A DNA stretch of 64,000 nucleotides, taken from Lautropia mirabilis. Its GTDB lineage: Bacteria > Pseudomonadota > Gammaproteobacteria > Burkholderiales > Burkholderiaceae_B. Each line of letters begins with the position of its first letter. Position 1 is the stretch's first letter. Below, one piece after another: positions 38,083 through 48,399 of the stretch. A program made the translations under genes and the position numbers. The stretch is from positions 43,498-107,497 of the forward strand of contig CAMCOS010000006.1 in assembly GCA_945876565.1 (NCBI GenBank), read 5' to 3'. Under the pieces are notes generated by a model. That model saw only the letters and a list, made by a program, of their open reading frames with translations, had not been told where the DNA came from and ran no database searches.

Positions 38083-39364
38083 GCCCACGACTCGCGCGCC
38101 CGATATGATTGGCCAGCAACGCCGCCACCACAAAGGCGGCAGCTGCACCAAGCCATGGTCCACTGCGCCAACCGGCATCTAGCAGCAAGCCGAACATCAA
38201 GGGACCCAGTGCGGAGCCAACATCGAGCCCGGAATAGACCAGGCCATACACGGATCCTACGGACTTCTTGGGCGTGACCTTACGCACCAGCATGTCTCGG
38301 GACGGTGCAGACAGCCCAGAAAAGAACCCTGCCAAAGCCATGGATAAAGCAGCAAAGGCCAACGGCACCCATCCCGAGGCCAATAGCGCAAATACGACGG
38401 CTGCGGCAATCAAGGACGCAAACACCACCAACTCACTCTTAAAGCTGGCATTGACCAGAAAGCCGCCGGCCAACATACCCAAAATTTGACCTGCCATATA
38501 GCCCGACAGAACCGTGCCGGCCGCAACCACAGTCATGCCGTAAATCTCACCCATGAGCGGAATGGTGTAGTTTTGAACCGCCGAAAAGGCAATCGTTGCG
38601 CACACAAAAAATAAAAACGCGCCCCAAAGCGCAGGCGAGACCAATAGTTGGGACAACGTGGTCATCAGTCCACCGCCAGCAGCATCGGCTGTATTGGAAG
38701 TCTGTGGTCCCATGTCACGCGTGCCTTGCACCAGCAATGATTCGCGCCCCCATACCAGCCCAACAAGAATCATGGCCATCAAAACGGCCACGCCAAATGC
38801 AGCCGCACGCCAACCGAACAGCTCTGAGATCCCAACCACAAAGAGTGGTGCTAACGCCCAACCCAATGTGCCAGTCAAATTGTGCGCGCTAAAGGCATGG
38901 CCCAATCGAATCGCCGCAACCCGATGATTCAGAATAGAAAAGTCAGCGGGATGAAACACGGAATTTCCAATACCGCCGACAATCGCCGCAAGCATCAAAG
39001 TGCCGTAGCCACCAGCCGTGGCCAGCAGCAGTGCTGACACCACAAACACCGCCACACCAAACCACAGCACGGGTCGAGGGCCTATGCGGTCGACAATAAA
39101 ACCCGAGGCAACCTGCCCCAAGCCCGAGACCACAAAAAAAACAGTCATCAATAAACCGAGCTGCGCAAAGTCCAAGCCGAACGCACTACTCAAGGGAACA
39201 AACAGACTGGGGATGACCAATTGAAAAAAGTGCGATGAGCAATGCGCAGAGCCAACTAGTGCGATTGTGCGCCAATCGTCGCGCGCCGAGGGTTCGCGCA
39301 AGGGGTTAATGGGTGGTAAGGCAGCGGTATGACTCACGACATGAGGTCCTATTGATTTAGGCAC
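38054..39364 (-). CDS. MFS exporter, fosmidomycin-resistance (Fsr) type
   Basis: A 436-residue major facilitator with 12 predicted helices. The N-terminal half has the motif VSGLGQVASGFIVDRIGPRP (MFS motif A-like) and the opening SAHCSSHFFQLVIPSLF, where Fsr proteins have a His in the first helix. The Fsr group exports fosmidomycin and other small compounds, but the true substrate is unknown. The start is GTG 39364, which overlaps the pgsA stop by 8 bp, so the two are cotranscribed. Confidence 0.85.
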   Translation of the reverse strand: MPKSIGPHVVSHTAALPPINPLREPSARDDWRTIALVGSAHCSSHFFQLVIPSLFVPLSSAFGLDFAQLGLLMTVFFVVSGLGQVASGFIVDRIGPRPVLWFGVAVFVVSALLLATAGGYGTLMLAAIVGGIGNSVFHPADFSILNHRVAAIRLGHAFSAHNLTGTLGWALAPLFVVGISELFGWRAAAFGVAVLMAMILVGLVWGRESLLVQGTRDMGPQTSNTADAAGGGLMTTLSQLLVSPALWGAFLFFVCATIAFSAVQNYTIPLMGEIYGMTVVAAGTVLSGYMAGQILGMLAGGFLVNASFKSELVVFASLIAAAVVFALLASGWVPLAFAALSMALAGFFSGLSAPSRDMLVRKVTPKKSVGSVYGLVYSGLDVGSALGPLMFGLLLDAGWRSGPWLGAAAAFVVAALLANHIGRASRGPTAGRYATS

Positions 39365-39926
39365 GAGCCTGTATTTCAGGCCACGCTTTCTTAAGGTAAT
39401 AAAACATCGACCATACCGTCAAGGCCGCCGCCACCCAAATCAGCACCTGGCCGATCAAAGCCACTGGCAAACCAAACCAGTCTTGATGGTGCAGTAAACA
39501 GGGAATGGCAAGCATCTGAGCCGCTGTCTTGAACTTGCCCAGCCAATGCACAGCCACGCTGGCACCAGCACCAATCTGCGCCATCCACTCACGCAAGGCA
39601 GAGATCGTGATTTCACGCCCAATGATGATCAATGCCACCAGGCTGCCAACACGATCCAGATGCAATAGCACCAGCAAGGCGGCGCTGACCATGAGTTTGT
39701 CAGCCACCGGATCCAGAAAGGCGCCAAATGAAGATGTCTGGTTCCATCGTCTGGCCAACCATCCATCAAACCAATCAGTGATGGCTGCGACGATAAACAG
39801 CCAAGCCGCAATCGAGTCTCTGAGCGCTACCGCCAACAGCGATTCCGGCGCATAAAAAAGCGCTACAAAAAACGGGATGATGGCAATCCGCAGCCAAGTC
39901 AGGGCAATCGGAACGTTAAAAGGCAT
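39357..39926 (-). CDS. pgsA: CDP-diacylglycerol-glycerol-3-phosphate phosphatidyltransferase
   Basis: PgsA makes phosphatidylglycerophosphate, the committed step to phosphatidylglycerol and cardiolipin. The 189-residue integral membrane protein has the CDP-alcohol phosphotransferase motif DGWLAR...G...D...D complete (residues about 50-72, DGWLARRW and FGAFLDPVADK). It follows uvrC by 74 bp, the usual uvrC-pgsA order. Confidence 0.95.
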   Translation of the reverse strand: MPFNVPIALTWLRIAIIPFFVALFYAPESLLAVALRDSIAAWLFIVAAITDWFDGWLARRWNQTSSFGAFLDPVADKLMVSAALLVLLHLDRVGSLVALIIIGREITISALREWMAQIGAGASVAVHWLGKFKTAAQMLAIPCLLHHQDWFGLPVALIGQVLIWVAAALTVWSMFYYLKKAWPEIQARA

Positions 39927-39975
39927 ATCGAATCACTTTTGCAGCTTTGGATGTGACTATCTTACAGAATCTTTT

Positions 39976-40005
39976 AGTCTGTCACTCATCAGTCTGCCAC
40001 TCATT
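39976..40005. repeat. 15-bp tandem duplication spanning the uvrC stop
   Basis: AGTCTGTCACTCATC and AGTCTGCCACTCATT lie head to tail (13 of 15 identical). The second contains the uvrC TGA stop (40003-40001), so the end of the gene has been copied just downstream. Confidence 0.75.
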
Positions 40006-41884
40006 CGTGCAGAGCAGCATAGATGCGTTTGGCCAAATCCAGTGAAATCCCTTCAACAGAAGCTAACTGCTCCACGCTGGCTGCACTAACACCACCTAGG
40101 CCACCAAACCGGTTCAAAAGTTTTTGCCGGCGCTTGGCACCCACACCCTCAATATCCTGCAGCCGCGATGTCTGACGCGCCTTGGCGCGTTTGGCGCGCA
40201 TGCCTGTGATCGCAAAACGGTGCGCCTCGTCACGAATCTGGGCGATCAGCATCAGAGCGGCCGAAGCCGCGCCAAGCACCAATGGCTCCCTCCCATCGGC
40301 AAACACCAGCGTCTCTAACCCTGTTTTACGATTTTCCCCCTTGGCGACCCCAACCAGAGAACTTAAATCAAGACCATATTCTTCAAACACTTGCCTGGCC
40401 ACTTCAACCTGACCCTTGCCACCATCAATCAAAACCAAACCTGGCATCTGAGCCTGCTCGTCAGCTACCTTGGCGTAGCGACGCATGAGCACCTGTCGCA
40501 TGGCTGCATAGTCATCGCCTGGCGTGATGCCATCGATGTTGTAGCGTCGGTAAAGCGCAGACTGCATATCGTGATGCTCAAACACAACGCAAGAGGCCTG
40601 GGTGGCCTCACCTGCGGTGTGGCTGATGTCAAAGCATTCAATGCGCAACTGTTCAAGCGATTGCTCATCGGTTTCTAGCCCCAGTGCCTGCGCCAATGCC
40701 AAGGTTCTGGCTTCGCGGGCACCACCCTCGGTCAATGCGCGCGCAAGCGAGAGTTCCGCATTCTGGCTTGCTTGCTCAAGCCAAGCACGCTTGACACCCT
40801 GAGGGCGAATCAAAAGACGGGTTTTACTCTCAGCCGCTGAATTCAATAGCGCCACAATCGACTCATCTTTGGGCGGACAGGAAGCCACGATGACCGCTGG
40901 CAAAGCATGTTCAACGTAGTGCTGCGCCATGAAGACTTCCAGAATGTCGTCCGCATCATCCTCGTTTACATGCGCTGGAAAGAACGCCCGGTCGCCAAGA
41001 TGACGACCATTTCGGATCATGGCAAGATTCACGCATGCCTTGCCGCCCGCCATGGCAATCGCAATGACATCAGTGTCCTGCCCATCAGTTTGCTCCATGG
41101 TCTGTTGCTGCAAAATGCGCGATAGCGCCGACATCTGATCCCGCAACGCAGCCGCCTGTTCAAACTCAAGCGCTTCAGAGGCAGCCAGCATACGCTGCTC
41201 GATGTCCTGCAACACGACCTGTGTCTCGCCGGTCAAGAACTGCGTCGCCCGTTTGACATCTCGCTGATAGTCCTGTGCGCTGATCTGACCCACGCAGGGC
41301 CCAGAACAGCGATTGATCTGATACAGCAGGCACGGGCGGGTCCGGTTGGCATACACGGTGTCTTCACAGGTACGCAAGCGAAAGACTTTCTGCAAAATTT
41401 GCATGGTTTCGCGCACGGCCCAGGCATTTGGGTATGGCCCAAAAAACTGACCCGGGCGCTGCGTCGAACCTCGGTAGTAATTGATCCGCGGCACGTCATG
41501 CGCCGAGACCATCAGATAGGGATATGACTTGTCATCGCGAAACAGGATGTTGTAGCGCGGCTTGAGTTTTTTGATCAGGTTGTTCTCAAGCAACAGCGCC
41601 TGCGCCTCAGACGGCGTCACCGTCACCTCGACGTTGACCACGCGCGCCACCATGTGGGCAATCCGCGGACTGTGGCTGGTCTTTTGAAAGTAGGAACTAA
41701 CCCGCTTCTTTAGATCCCGGGCCTTGCCAACATAGAGCACCTCACCATTAACATCCAAATGCCGATACACGCCAGGCAGATGCGGCAGACCAGCCAGCAA
41801 TGCCTTAATGTCTGGCTGATCGTTGCCGGACCTAACCGAACTGGCTTGATCGGGCGAGGGTGGCTCAGTAGGTGATTTGCTCAT
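40001..41884 (-). CDS. uvrC: Excinuclease ABC subunit C
   Basis: UvrC makes the two incisions beside bulky DNA lesions in nucleotide excision repair. The 627-residue protein has the GIY-YIG nuclease domain near the N-terminus ([18 protein letters not shown]), UVR domain, RNase H-like C-terminal nuclease ([23 protein letters not shown]) and a terminal pair of helix-hairpin-helix motifs ([13 protein letters not shown]). I choose ATG 41884 ([10 protein letters not shown]), which overlaps the nagZ end by 20 bp. A longer frame adds 17 unlikely residues. Confidence 0.95.
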   Translation of the reverse strand: MSKSPTEPPSPDQASSVRSGNDQPDIKALLAGLPHLPGVYRHLDVNGEVLYVGKARDLKKRVSSYFQKTSHSPRIAHMVARVVNVEVTVTPSEAQALLLENNLIKKLKPRYNILFRDDKSYPYLMVSAHDVPRINYYRGSTQRPGQFFGPYPNAWAVRETMQILQKVFRLRTCEDTVYANRTRPCLLYQINRCSGPCVGQISAQDYQRDVKRATQFLTGETQVVLQDIEQRMLAASEALEFEQAAALRDQMSALSRILQQQTMEQTDGQDTDVIAIAMAGGKACVNLAMIRNGRHLGDRAFFPAHVNEDDADDILEVFMAQHYVEHALPAVIVASCPPKDESIVALLNSAAESKTRLLIRPQGVKRAWLEQASQNAELSLARALTEGGAREARTLALAQALGLETDEQSLEQLRIECFDISHTAGEATQASCVVFEHHDMQSALYRRYNIDGITPGDDYAAMRQVLMRRYAKVADEQAQMPGLVLIDGGKGQVEVARQVFEEYGLDLSSLVGVAKGENRKTGLETLVFADGREPLVLGAASAALMLIAQIRDEAHRFAITGMRAKRAKARQTSRLQDIEGVGAKRRQKLLNRFGGLGGVSAASVEQLASVEGISLDLAKRIYAALHE

Positions 41885-42932
41885 CCACGCTTTGTACCAG
41901 AGCGAGCGCATGCTGATAGGATGGCCAGCGGCCAAGCGCAGACCACCGGCGCGCCTTCAATTTGGGCATCAACCGAGCAATGCGCTCGACTGACTTGCCA
42001 TTGGGCTCGTGCTTTAGGTGTTTCAAAAGCTCATCGGCCAGATCCAAGCGATTACACACCAGCACCATGTCGCAACCCGCCCCCAATGCAGCATGGGCAC
42101 GCTCGGTGATGTCACCAGCCACCGTCGCGCCCTCCATGGTCAGGTCATCAGAAAACACCACGCCGTCATAACGCAGCTGGCCACGCAAAATATCCTGAAT
42201 CCATTTTTGAGAAAACCCTGCAGGCTTGTCATCCACCTTGGGGTAGATGACGTGTGCGGGCATCACGGCTGGCATCACCAGATCACCGAGCCAAAGATAA
42301 GGCGCCGCATCGTCTTTCATGATGCGCGCCAAGGTACGATTGTCCACCGGGATTTCGTGATGTGAGTCTGCCGTCACCGCCCCATGGCCTGGGAAATGCT
42401 TACCGCAAGCGGCCATGCCCACCATCGCCAGGCCTTGAGCCAGCGCACGCGCAAGCATCGCAACGACTCGTGGGTCTCGATGAAACGCCCGGTCACCAAT
42501 AACCTGGCTGACACCGTAGTCCAAGTCCAACACCGGGGCAAAGCTCATGTCCACACCACAAGCACGCAACTCGGCTGCCATCACCAGCCCGCAAGCGGTT
42601 GCCAGTGACATGGCGCGCATCGGGTCTCGCATCCAGACCTGCCCGAGTTTGGCCATCGATGGCAGATGGGTAAAGCCATCTTCACGAAAGCGCTGCACGC
42701 GTCCACCCTCATGGTCCACGGCAATGAGCAGTCTGGGCGACTTGAGCCTGTGAATTTGGCGGGTGAGTTTGCGCAACTGCGCCCGATCTTCAAAATGGCG
42801 GGCAAACAAGATCACCCCGCCAACCAGGGGATGCATTAAACGCTTGCGATCATCATCAGACAGACGCGGGCCAGCCACATCAATCATCACTGGGCCGCGA
42901 CGACCCTGATGGGTTTTAGAAGATGTTTTCAT
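41865..42932 (-). CDS. nagZ: Beta-N-acetylhexosaminidase NagZ
   Basis: NagZ, a family 3 glycosidase in the cytoplasm, removes GlcNAc from anhydromuropeptides during peptidoglycan recycling and so supplies the inducer of AmpC-type beta-lactamases. The 355-residue chain has [12 protein letters not shown], the catalytic loop [18 protein letters not shown] with the Asp-His pair, and FSDDLTMEG with the nucleophile Asp. The ATG overlaps the pdxJ stop (ATGA). acpS, often found between pdxJ and nagZ, is missing here. Confidence 0.95.
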   Translation of the reverse strand: MKTSSKTHQGRRGPVMIDVAGPRLSDDDRKRLMHPLVGGVILFARHFEDRAQLRKLTRQIHRLKSPRLLIAVDHEGGRVQRFREDGFTHLPSMAKLGQVWMRDPMRAMSLATACGLVMAAELRACGVDMSFAPVLDLDYGVSQVIGDRAFHRDPRVVAMLARALAQGLAMVGMAACGKHFPGHGAVTADSHHEIPVDNRTLARIMKDDAAPYLWLGDLVMPAVMPAHVIYPKVDDKPAGFSQKWIQDILRGQLRYDGVVFSDDLTMEGATVAGDITERAHAALGAGCDMVLVCNRLDLADELLKHLKHEPNGKSVERIARLMPKLKARRWSALGRWPSYQHALALVQSVDEQITY

Positions 42933-43699
42933 GCGGTGAACTCCGGCAGCGGTATGGGTTGTCCACGCAGGCCAGCAAGGCGCGCCTGCACCATGGCAGC
43001 TTTCATGTTGCGCACCGCAGTCTGCCAGCCATCAAAAATCGACTGCGCCACAATGGCGTGCCCAATATTGAGCTCGGCAATCCCGGGCAAAGCCGCAATG
43101 GGCGCCACATTACCGTAATGCAGCCCGTGACCGGCGTTGACTTTCATGCCAAAGCCAACGGCCAATGCGATCGCTCGCTCTAAACGTGCAATTTCGGCGT
43201 GAGCCTCTGCCGTGGTTTTTGCTTCAGCATAGGCACCCGTGTGCAGCTCGATGATGCGTGCACCGGTGCGATGCGCTGCCTCAATCTGGCTCGATTCAGG
43301 ATCAATAAAGAGCGACACGCGAATGCCGGCAGCGTGCAGTCGGTCCACCGCAGCACCCACGGCATTGAAGCCACCCAAGACATCCAAGCCACCCTCGGTG
43401 GTCAGTTCAGTGCGCTTTTCTGGTACCAAGCAGACATCGTGTGGGCGCACATCCAAGGCGATATCGAGCATCTCATCGGTGACCGCGCACTCGAGGTTCA
43501 TGCGAGTCAGCAATTTGGGGCGCAAAGCGTACACATCGGCATCTTGAATATGCCGGCGGTCTTCGCGCAAATGCAATGTGATCAAGTCTGCGCCTGCCTC
43601 TTCCGCCACGAGCGCCGCCCTGATCGGATCTGGATAAGTGCAGTGACGCTGCTGGCGCAAGGTTGCCACGTGGTCAATATTGACGCCTAAGTCGATCAT
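42929..43699 (-). CDS. pdxJ: Pyridoxine 5'-phosphate synthase
   Basis: PdxJ condenses 1-deoxyxylulose 5-phosphate with 3-amino-1-hydroxyacetone phosphate to give pyridoxine 5'-phosphate. The 256-residue TIM barrel starts [15 protein letters not shown] and contains [18 protein letters not shown] and [12 protein letters not shown], all typical. Its ATG overlaps the stop of the upstream outer-membrane efflux gene (ATGA) and its own stop overlaps nagZ in the same way. Confidence 0.96.
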   Translation of the reverse strand: MIDLGVNIDHVATLRQQRHCTYPDPIRAALVAEEAGADLITLHLREDRRHIQDADVYALRPKLLTRMNLECAVTDEMLDIALDVRPHDVCLVPEKRTELTTEGGLDVLGGFNAVGAAVDRLHAAGIRVSLFIDPESSQIEAAHRTGARIIELHTGAYAEAKTTAEAHAEIARLERAIALAVGFGMKVNAGHGLHYGNVAPIAALPGIAELNIGHAIVAQSIFDGWQTAVRNMKAAMVQARLAGLRGQPIPLPEFTA

Positions 43700-45207
43700 G
43701 ATGGATTGATGTCTACGATGGTTAACGGTTGTTTGTTCTTAGATTGTACGGCTGAAGCATCGAACCCACCCCCCACGGCCTTGTACAAGTTAATGCGGTT
43801 GGTGACGGTCTCAAACCCCGTCAACACCTGTTGCACCCGCGCATTAAAGAGCTGAATTTCAGCGACTTGCACTTCCAGATAGCTACTGACGCCATTAAAA
43901 AAGCGAGCGTTGCTTAAATCCAGAAACTTCTGTGCGGCGGCTGCCTCAGCCGTTCGAGCAGCGAGCTGCGTCTTTAAGGTTGCCTCGCCCGACAAGGCAT
44001 CCGCAACCTCGCGAAATGCCAGCTGGATGCGTTGCTCATACTTGGCAATTGCCTCACGCTGGGCAGCCTCAGCCTGTGCAAAGCCCGCTTGCAGGCTACC
44101 GCCTGTAAAGATGGGCACACTGATGGATGGCGTAAAAGCCCAAGCGCTGCTGCCAGACTTAAACAATCCACCGAGCGACGTGCTTGCAGTACCAACACTG
44201 CCTGTCAGGCTGATGTTCGGGAAAAATGCAGCGCGTGCAGCGCCAATGTTGGCATTGGCCGCCAGCAACTGGTTTTCTGCGGCACGAATATCAGGGCGGC
44301 GCGTCAACAACTCGGACGGCAAGCCCGACGGCACATTGGCCAACCCGTTGATGTCATCAAATGACATGGGTGGCACTGTCAACTGCGGCAGTGGCTGTCC
44401 AATTAAAACGCTAAGTGCATTGCGAGCCATTTGCTCATCACGGATGTAACGCGCCAAGTCCGCTGCAGCCGCATCAACCAGCACTTTGGATTGGACGGCA
44501 TCCATCTCAGACGCCACCCCGTTGGCAAAGCGCGCGTTCACGAGGTTGTAGCTTGCCTGCCGGGCTTTGACGGTCTGTTCCGTCAAGATAACCAAGGCCT
44601 GCGCCAGGCGAAAACGGAAATATTGAACCGCCGTATCAGCCACGAGCGTGATTTGCACTGCGCGGGCTCCCTCAGCGGTGGCCAGATATTGCTGAAACGC
44701 GGCTTCAGACAAATTGCGCAAACGTCCAAACAAATCGAGCTCAAACGCCGTAATAGCCACACCCGCCGAATACTGGCTGCTGATGACATTGCTTGTGCCG
44801 GTAAATCCTGGTCCACGCTGGCGCGCCTCACCCAAACCCGCACCGATTTGCGGGAACATCTCACCACGCTGAATACCCCAAAGCGCTTGCGCTTGATCCA
44901 TGCGCGCCACCGCAATTTGCAAATCACGGTTGTTGACCAGCGCAATGGCAATCAGCGAGAGCAGTGTGCGGTCCTGAAAAAACTGCTGCCATGGCATGTC
45001 GGCGTCACTCTGCACCCCAGATGCCAGGGCTTGCGCCGGCACGTCTTGGCGCGAAACATCGCCGGTGGCCACATTAAAACCAAGCTCGGGCTGCTGCGGA
45101 AATTCAGCGGTTACGGGCATGGCGGGTTGCTCGTACTTGGGTGCGAGGTTGCAGCCAGAAAGCGAGATGGCGCTGGCGAGCAAAACGATGCAGCCTGCGC
45201 GACTCAT
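43696..45207 (-). CDS. RND efflux outer-membrane lipoprotein (OprM/CusC/NodT type)
   Basis: A 503-residue TolC-like channel with a lipoprotein signal (lipobox LSGC, Cys about residue 19) and the two repeated outer-membrane efflux protein domains, each with a long coiled hairpin ([13 protein letters not shown] is the family signature between them). It completes the tripartite pump with the two genes upstream. Its ATG overlaps the pump gene stop by 4 bp, and its stop overlaps the pdxJ start. Confidence 0.93.
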   Translation of the reverse strand: MSRAGCIVLLASAISLSGCNLAPKYEQPAMPVTAEFPQQPELGFNVATGDVSRQDVPAQALASGVQSDADMPWQQFFQDRTLLSLIAIALVNNRDLQIAVARMDQAQALWGIQRGEMFPQIGAGLGEARQRGPGFTGTSNVISSQYSAGVAITAFELDLFGRLRNLSEAAFQQYLATAEGARAVQITLVADTAVQYFRFRLAQALVILTEQTVKARQASYNLVNARFANGVASEMDAVQSKVLVDAAAADLARYIRDEQMARNALSVLIGQPLPQLTVPPMSFDDINGLANVPSGLPSELLTRRPDIRAAENQLLAANANIGAARAAFFPNISLTGSVGTASTSLGGLFKSGSSAWAFTPSISVPIFTGGSLQAGFAQAEAAQREAIAKYEQRIQLAFREVADALSGEATLKTQLAARTAEAAAAQKFLDLSNARFFNGVSSYLEVQVAEIQLFNARVQQVLTGFETVTNRINLYKAVGGGFDASAVQSKNKQPLTIVDINPS

Positions 45208-48200
45208 GATTTCTCTCCGGGCGTGTCTGACTTGCCAGGCACATGCGTCGGTGCAGCGTGCAATAACTTGACCTTGGTCTTGAAAAACTTCAAGATAGTC
45301 ACAAAAAAGATCGGTACAAAAATCACGGCAAATGGGGTGGCTGCCAGCATGCCGCCGAGCACCCCAAAACCCACTGCTTTTTGGCTGGCCGCGCCCGCAC
45401 CGGAGGCAAGTGTCAGCGGCACCACACCGAGTATGAACGCAAACGACGTCATGAGAATCGGCCTAAAGCGCAAGCGCGCTGCTTCAACCACCGCTTCGTA
45501 TAAGCCCATGCCTTGAGCATGCAAGTCTTTGGCAAACTCGACGATTAGAATCGCGTTTTTGGCTGAAAGGCCAATCACCGTGACCATACCAACCTGAAAG
45601 TACACGTCGTTGTTCATGCCAAGCGCACTGATTAAAGCCACTGCACCGAGCATGCCAAGCGGCACCACCAGCATCACCGACAAGGGAATCGCCCAGCTTT
45701 CGTAGAGTGCTGCCAACACCAAAAAAACCGTGATAATCGCCAGCGCCATCAAGATGGGGGCTTGCGCACCGGCTTTGATTTCCTGATAAGACAAGCCTGT
45801 CCACTCAAAGCCAAACCCGGCAGGCAATTCGCTCATCAAACCTCGCATGACGTCCATGGCCTGGCCCGATGAGTACCCCGGCGCAGCGCTGCCAGAAATG
45901 CGGATGGTGTCGTAACTGTTGTAGCGCACCACCTGGGTTGGCCCCTCGGTCCACTGTACGTCCACAAATGACGACAGTGGCACGAGTTCGCCGACGGTGT
46001 TGCGGGCATTTAACCGCATGATGTCTGCCACGGTATTGCGAAACGCTTGATCTGATTGCACCCAGACGTTTTGCATCCAGCCCATGTTGGGAAACTTACC
46101 CAAGTACTGTCCACCCATGGCAGTGCCCAGGGTCGCCGCTGCCTCCTGAAAGCTCACGCCCATGGCGGCGAGCTTCTCACGCTCAATGGCGATGCTCAAT
46201 TGGGCGCCTGGTCCCAAACCGGTGATGCGAACTTGGGAAAGCACGGGGTTCTGTGCGGCCAACGCCAGCATCTGACCGGCGGCCTGCATTAAGGCCGGGA
46301 AGCCCGCGCCAGAGCGATCCTGCAGCCTGAAGTCAAAGCCACTGGCATTGCCCAGAGAGGAAATCGCTGGCGGAATCACAGCGAACACCAGCGCATCGGG
46401 AATCGTACCGAGCAAGGTGCCGGTTGCCTTCCCGGCAATTGCCATGGCCGACTCGCCGGGTCCCTGGCGCTGATCAAAGGGCTTTAATGGCACGAACGCC
46501 AGTGCCGCATTCAAGCCGTTACCGTTAAAACTAAACCCGCGCACAGCCACAATGTCCTGCGTGGTTGGCTCGGCCAGGAAGTAGTTCTCCACCTGGTTGA
46601 TCACTTCCATGGTGCGTGTGGACGAAGCCCCCGTGGGCAACTCAATGTTGACCACGATATAGCCTTGATCCTCATCGGGCAAAAATGATCCCGGCAAACG
46701 AATGTACAAGTAAGTCATCAACACCACGAGCAGAACAAATATCGTCATGTAACGCCCAGGCCGATGAATCAAGTGACTGACCATCCCCTCGTAGCTCGTT
46801 GTTGTCTTGTGAAAGCCACGGTTAAACCACCCAAAAAAACCCCTCTTTTCTTCATGGTGCCCTCGGCCGATCGGCTTTAAGATCGTCGCGCACAGAGCTG
46901 GCGTAAAAGACAACGCCAAAAAGCCTGAGAACAAGATGGAGACCGACATGGCAACGGCAAACTGCCGGTAGATCACGCCCACGGAACCCGCCATGAAGGC
47001 AAGCGGCAAGAACACCACCGTGAGCACCACCGTAATACCAACAATGGCACCTGATATCTGCGGCATGGCTTTAATGGTGGCCTCGCGCGGCGATAACCCC
47101 TCTTCTGCCATGATGCGCTCGACGTTCTCGACGACCACAATGGCATCGTCCACCAAGATGCCAATGGCCAGCACCATGGCAAACATGGTCAATACGTTGA
47201 CAGAGAACCCAAACGTATTCATGACCGCGAATGCACCCAGCATGGCTACTGGCACCACCAGTGCGGGAATAATGGTGTAGCGAACGTTTTGCAAGAAAAC
47301 AAACATCACCACAAACACCAGCACCATCGCTTCGAACAAGGTATGCACGACCTGCTCGATCGAGGCCTCGACGTAGGGCGCTGTGTTGTATGGAATCGCG
47401 TAGGAAATGTCGCCTGGGAAGAACTCGGAGAGCTCCTGCATCCGAGCTTGGACGCCTTCGGCCGTCTCAAGCGCGTTAGCACCTGGCGCCAACACCACGG
47501 CAAATGCTGCCGTGGGCTTGGCGTTCAAGCGTGCGCCAAACTGATAATTGTCCGCCCCAATCTCCACTCGCGCGACGTCTTTTAGACGCACCGATGAGCC
47601 ATTGGCGTTTGCGCGAATCACCACGTTTTCGAATTCAGCCACGTTGGTGAGCTGGCCATTACTGGTGATGTTAGCCGCCACCCGTTGACTCTCAGGGTTG
47701 GGTGGGCCACCCAAGACACCGGCTGGAATCAGAATATTCTGTCCACGAATGGCGTCATTGACATCTTGAACGCTCAACTCAAGTCCCACGAGCTTGTCTG
47801 GGTATATCCAGATACGCATGGCGCGCGGCGCTGCAAAGAGCTGAAACCGGCCAACACCTGGCACCCGCGAGATCGGGTTTTGTACATTGCGCTTGATGTA
47901 GTCAGCCAAGGCGGTCGCATCGAGGTCACCGTTGGAAGACACCGTGACCACCATCAGAAATCCTGAACTGGTCTGCTCAAACTGCAGACCCTGCTGACTC
48001 ACCGCCCCAGGCAGTTGGGCGGCCACGTTTGAAACCCTGTTCTGAACATCAACTTGCGCGAGATCTGGATCAGTGCCCGGCTCAAATGTGGCTGTAATCT
48101 GCGCCTGGCCATTGGAGTCACTGACCGACTCGTAGTAGATCAGGCCTTTGGCACCGTTGAGTTCGTTTTCGATGATGCTGGTGACCGACTGGGCTACCTC

Positions 48201-48365
48201 AGCTGCTGAAGCACCTGGGTAGGTTGCGGAGATCTGGATGGCCGGAGGCGCCACATCGGGATACTGCGCCACGGGCATGGTACGCAGCGACAACAGACCG
48301 ATGGCGGTAATCAAAATCGCCACCACCCATGCAAATATCGGCCGTTCTATAAAAAACTGTGACAT
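45204..48365 (-). CDS. RND multidrug efflux pump inner-membrane subunit (HAE-1, AcrB/MexB type)
   Basis: A 1053-residue proton-driven drug exporter of 12 helices and two large periplasmic loops. It begins MSQFFIERPIFAWVVAILI, and helix 4 carries GILVDDAIVVVENVERI with the paired Asp residues of the proton relay. The length equals that of AcrB/MexB. Substrates cannot be read from sequence, but hydrophobic and amphiphilic drugs are the usual range of this group. No repressor gene of the TetR or MarR type is next to it. Confidence 0.95.
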   Translation of the reverse strand: MSQFFIERPIFAWVVAILITAIGLLSLRTMPVAQYPDVAPPAIQISATYPGASAAEVAQSVTSIIENELNGAKGLIYYESVSDSNGQAQITATFEPGTDPDLAQVDVQNRVSNVAAQLPGAVSQQGLQFEQTSSGFLMVVTVSSNGDLDATALADYIKRNVQNPISRVPGVGRFQLFAAPRAMRIWIYPDKLVGLELSVQDVNDAIRGQNILIPAGVLGGPPNPESQRVAANITSNGQLTNVAEFENVVIRANANGSSVRLKDVARVEIGADNYQFGARLNAKPTAAFAVVLAPGANALETAEGVQARMQELSEFFPGDISYAIPYNTAPYVEASIEQVVHTLFEAMVLVFVVMFVFLQNVRYTIIPALVVPVAMLGAFAVMNTFGFSVNVLTMFAMVLAIGILVDDAIVVVENVERIMAEEGLSPREATIKAMPQISGAIVGITVVLTVVFLPLAFMAGSVGVIYRQFAVAMSVSILFSGFLALSFTPALCATILKPIGRGHHEEKRGFFGWFNRGFHKTTTSYEGMVSHLIHRPGRYMTIFVLLVVLMTYLYIRLPGSFLPDEDQGYIVVNIELPTGASSTRTMEVINQVENYFLAEPTTQDIVAVRGFSFNGNGLNAALAFVPLKPFDQRQGPGESAMAIAGKATGTLLGTIPDALVFAVIPPAISSLGNASGFDFRLQDRSGAGFPALMQAAGQMLALAAQNPVLSQVRITGLGPGAQLSIAIEREKLAAMGVSFQEAAATLGTAMGGQYLGKFPNMGWMQNVWVQSDQAFRNTVADIMRLNARNTVGELVPLSSFVDVQWTEGPTQVVRYNSYDTIRISGSAAPGYSSGQAMDVMRGLMSELPAGFGFEWTGLSYQEIKAGAQAPILMALAIITVFLVLAALYESWAIPLSVMLVVPLGMLGAVALISALGMNNDVYFQVGMVTVIGLSAKNAILIVEFAKDLHAQGMGLYEAVVEAARLRFRPILMTSFAFILGVVPLTLASGAGAASQKAVGFGVLGGMLAATPFAVIFVPIFFVTILKFFKTKVKLLHAAPTHVPGKSDTPGEKS

Positions 48366-48399
48366 GAACTGGATGCCTATCGGGCCTGGTCAGTCAGCG

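Noticed and set aside
44431..45516. 361-codon plus-strand frame
   Set aside because: It is antisense to the outer-membrane efflux gene and the end of the RND gene; composition is that of a shadow frame.
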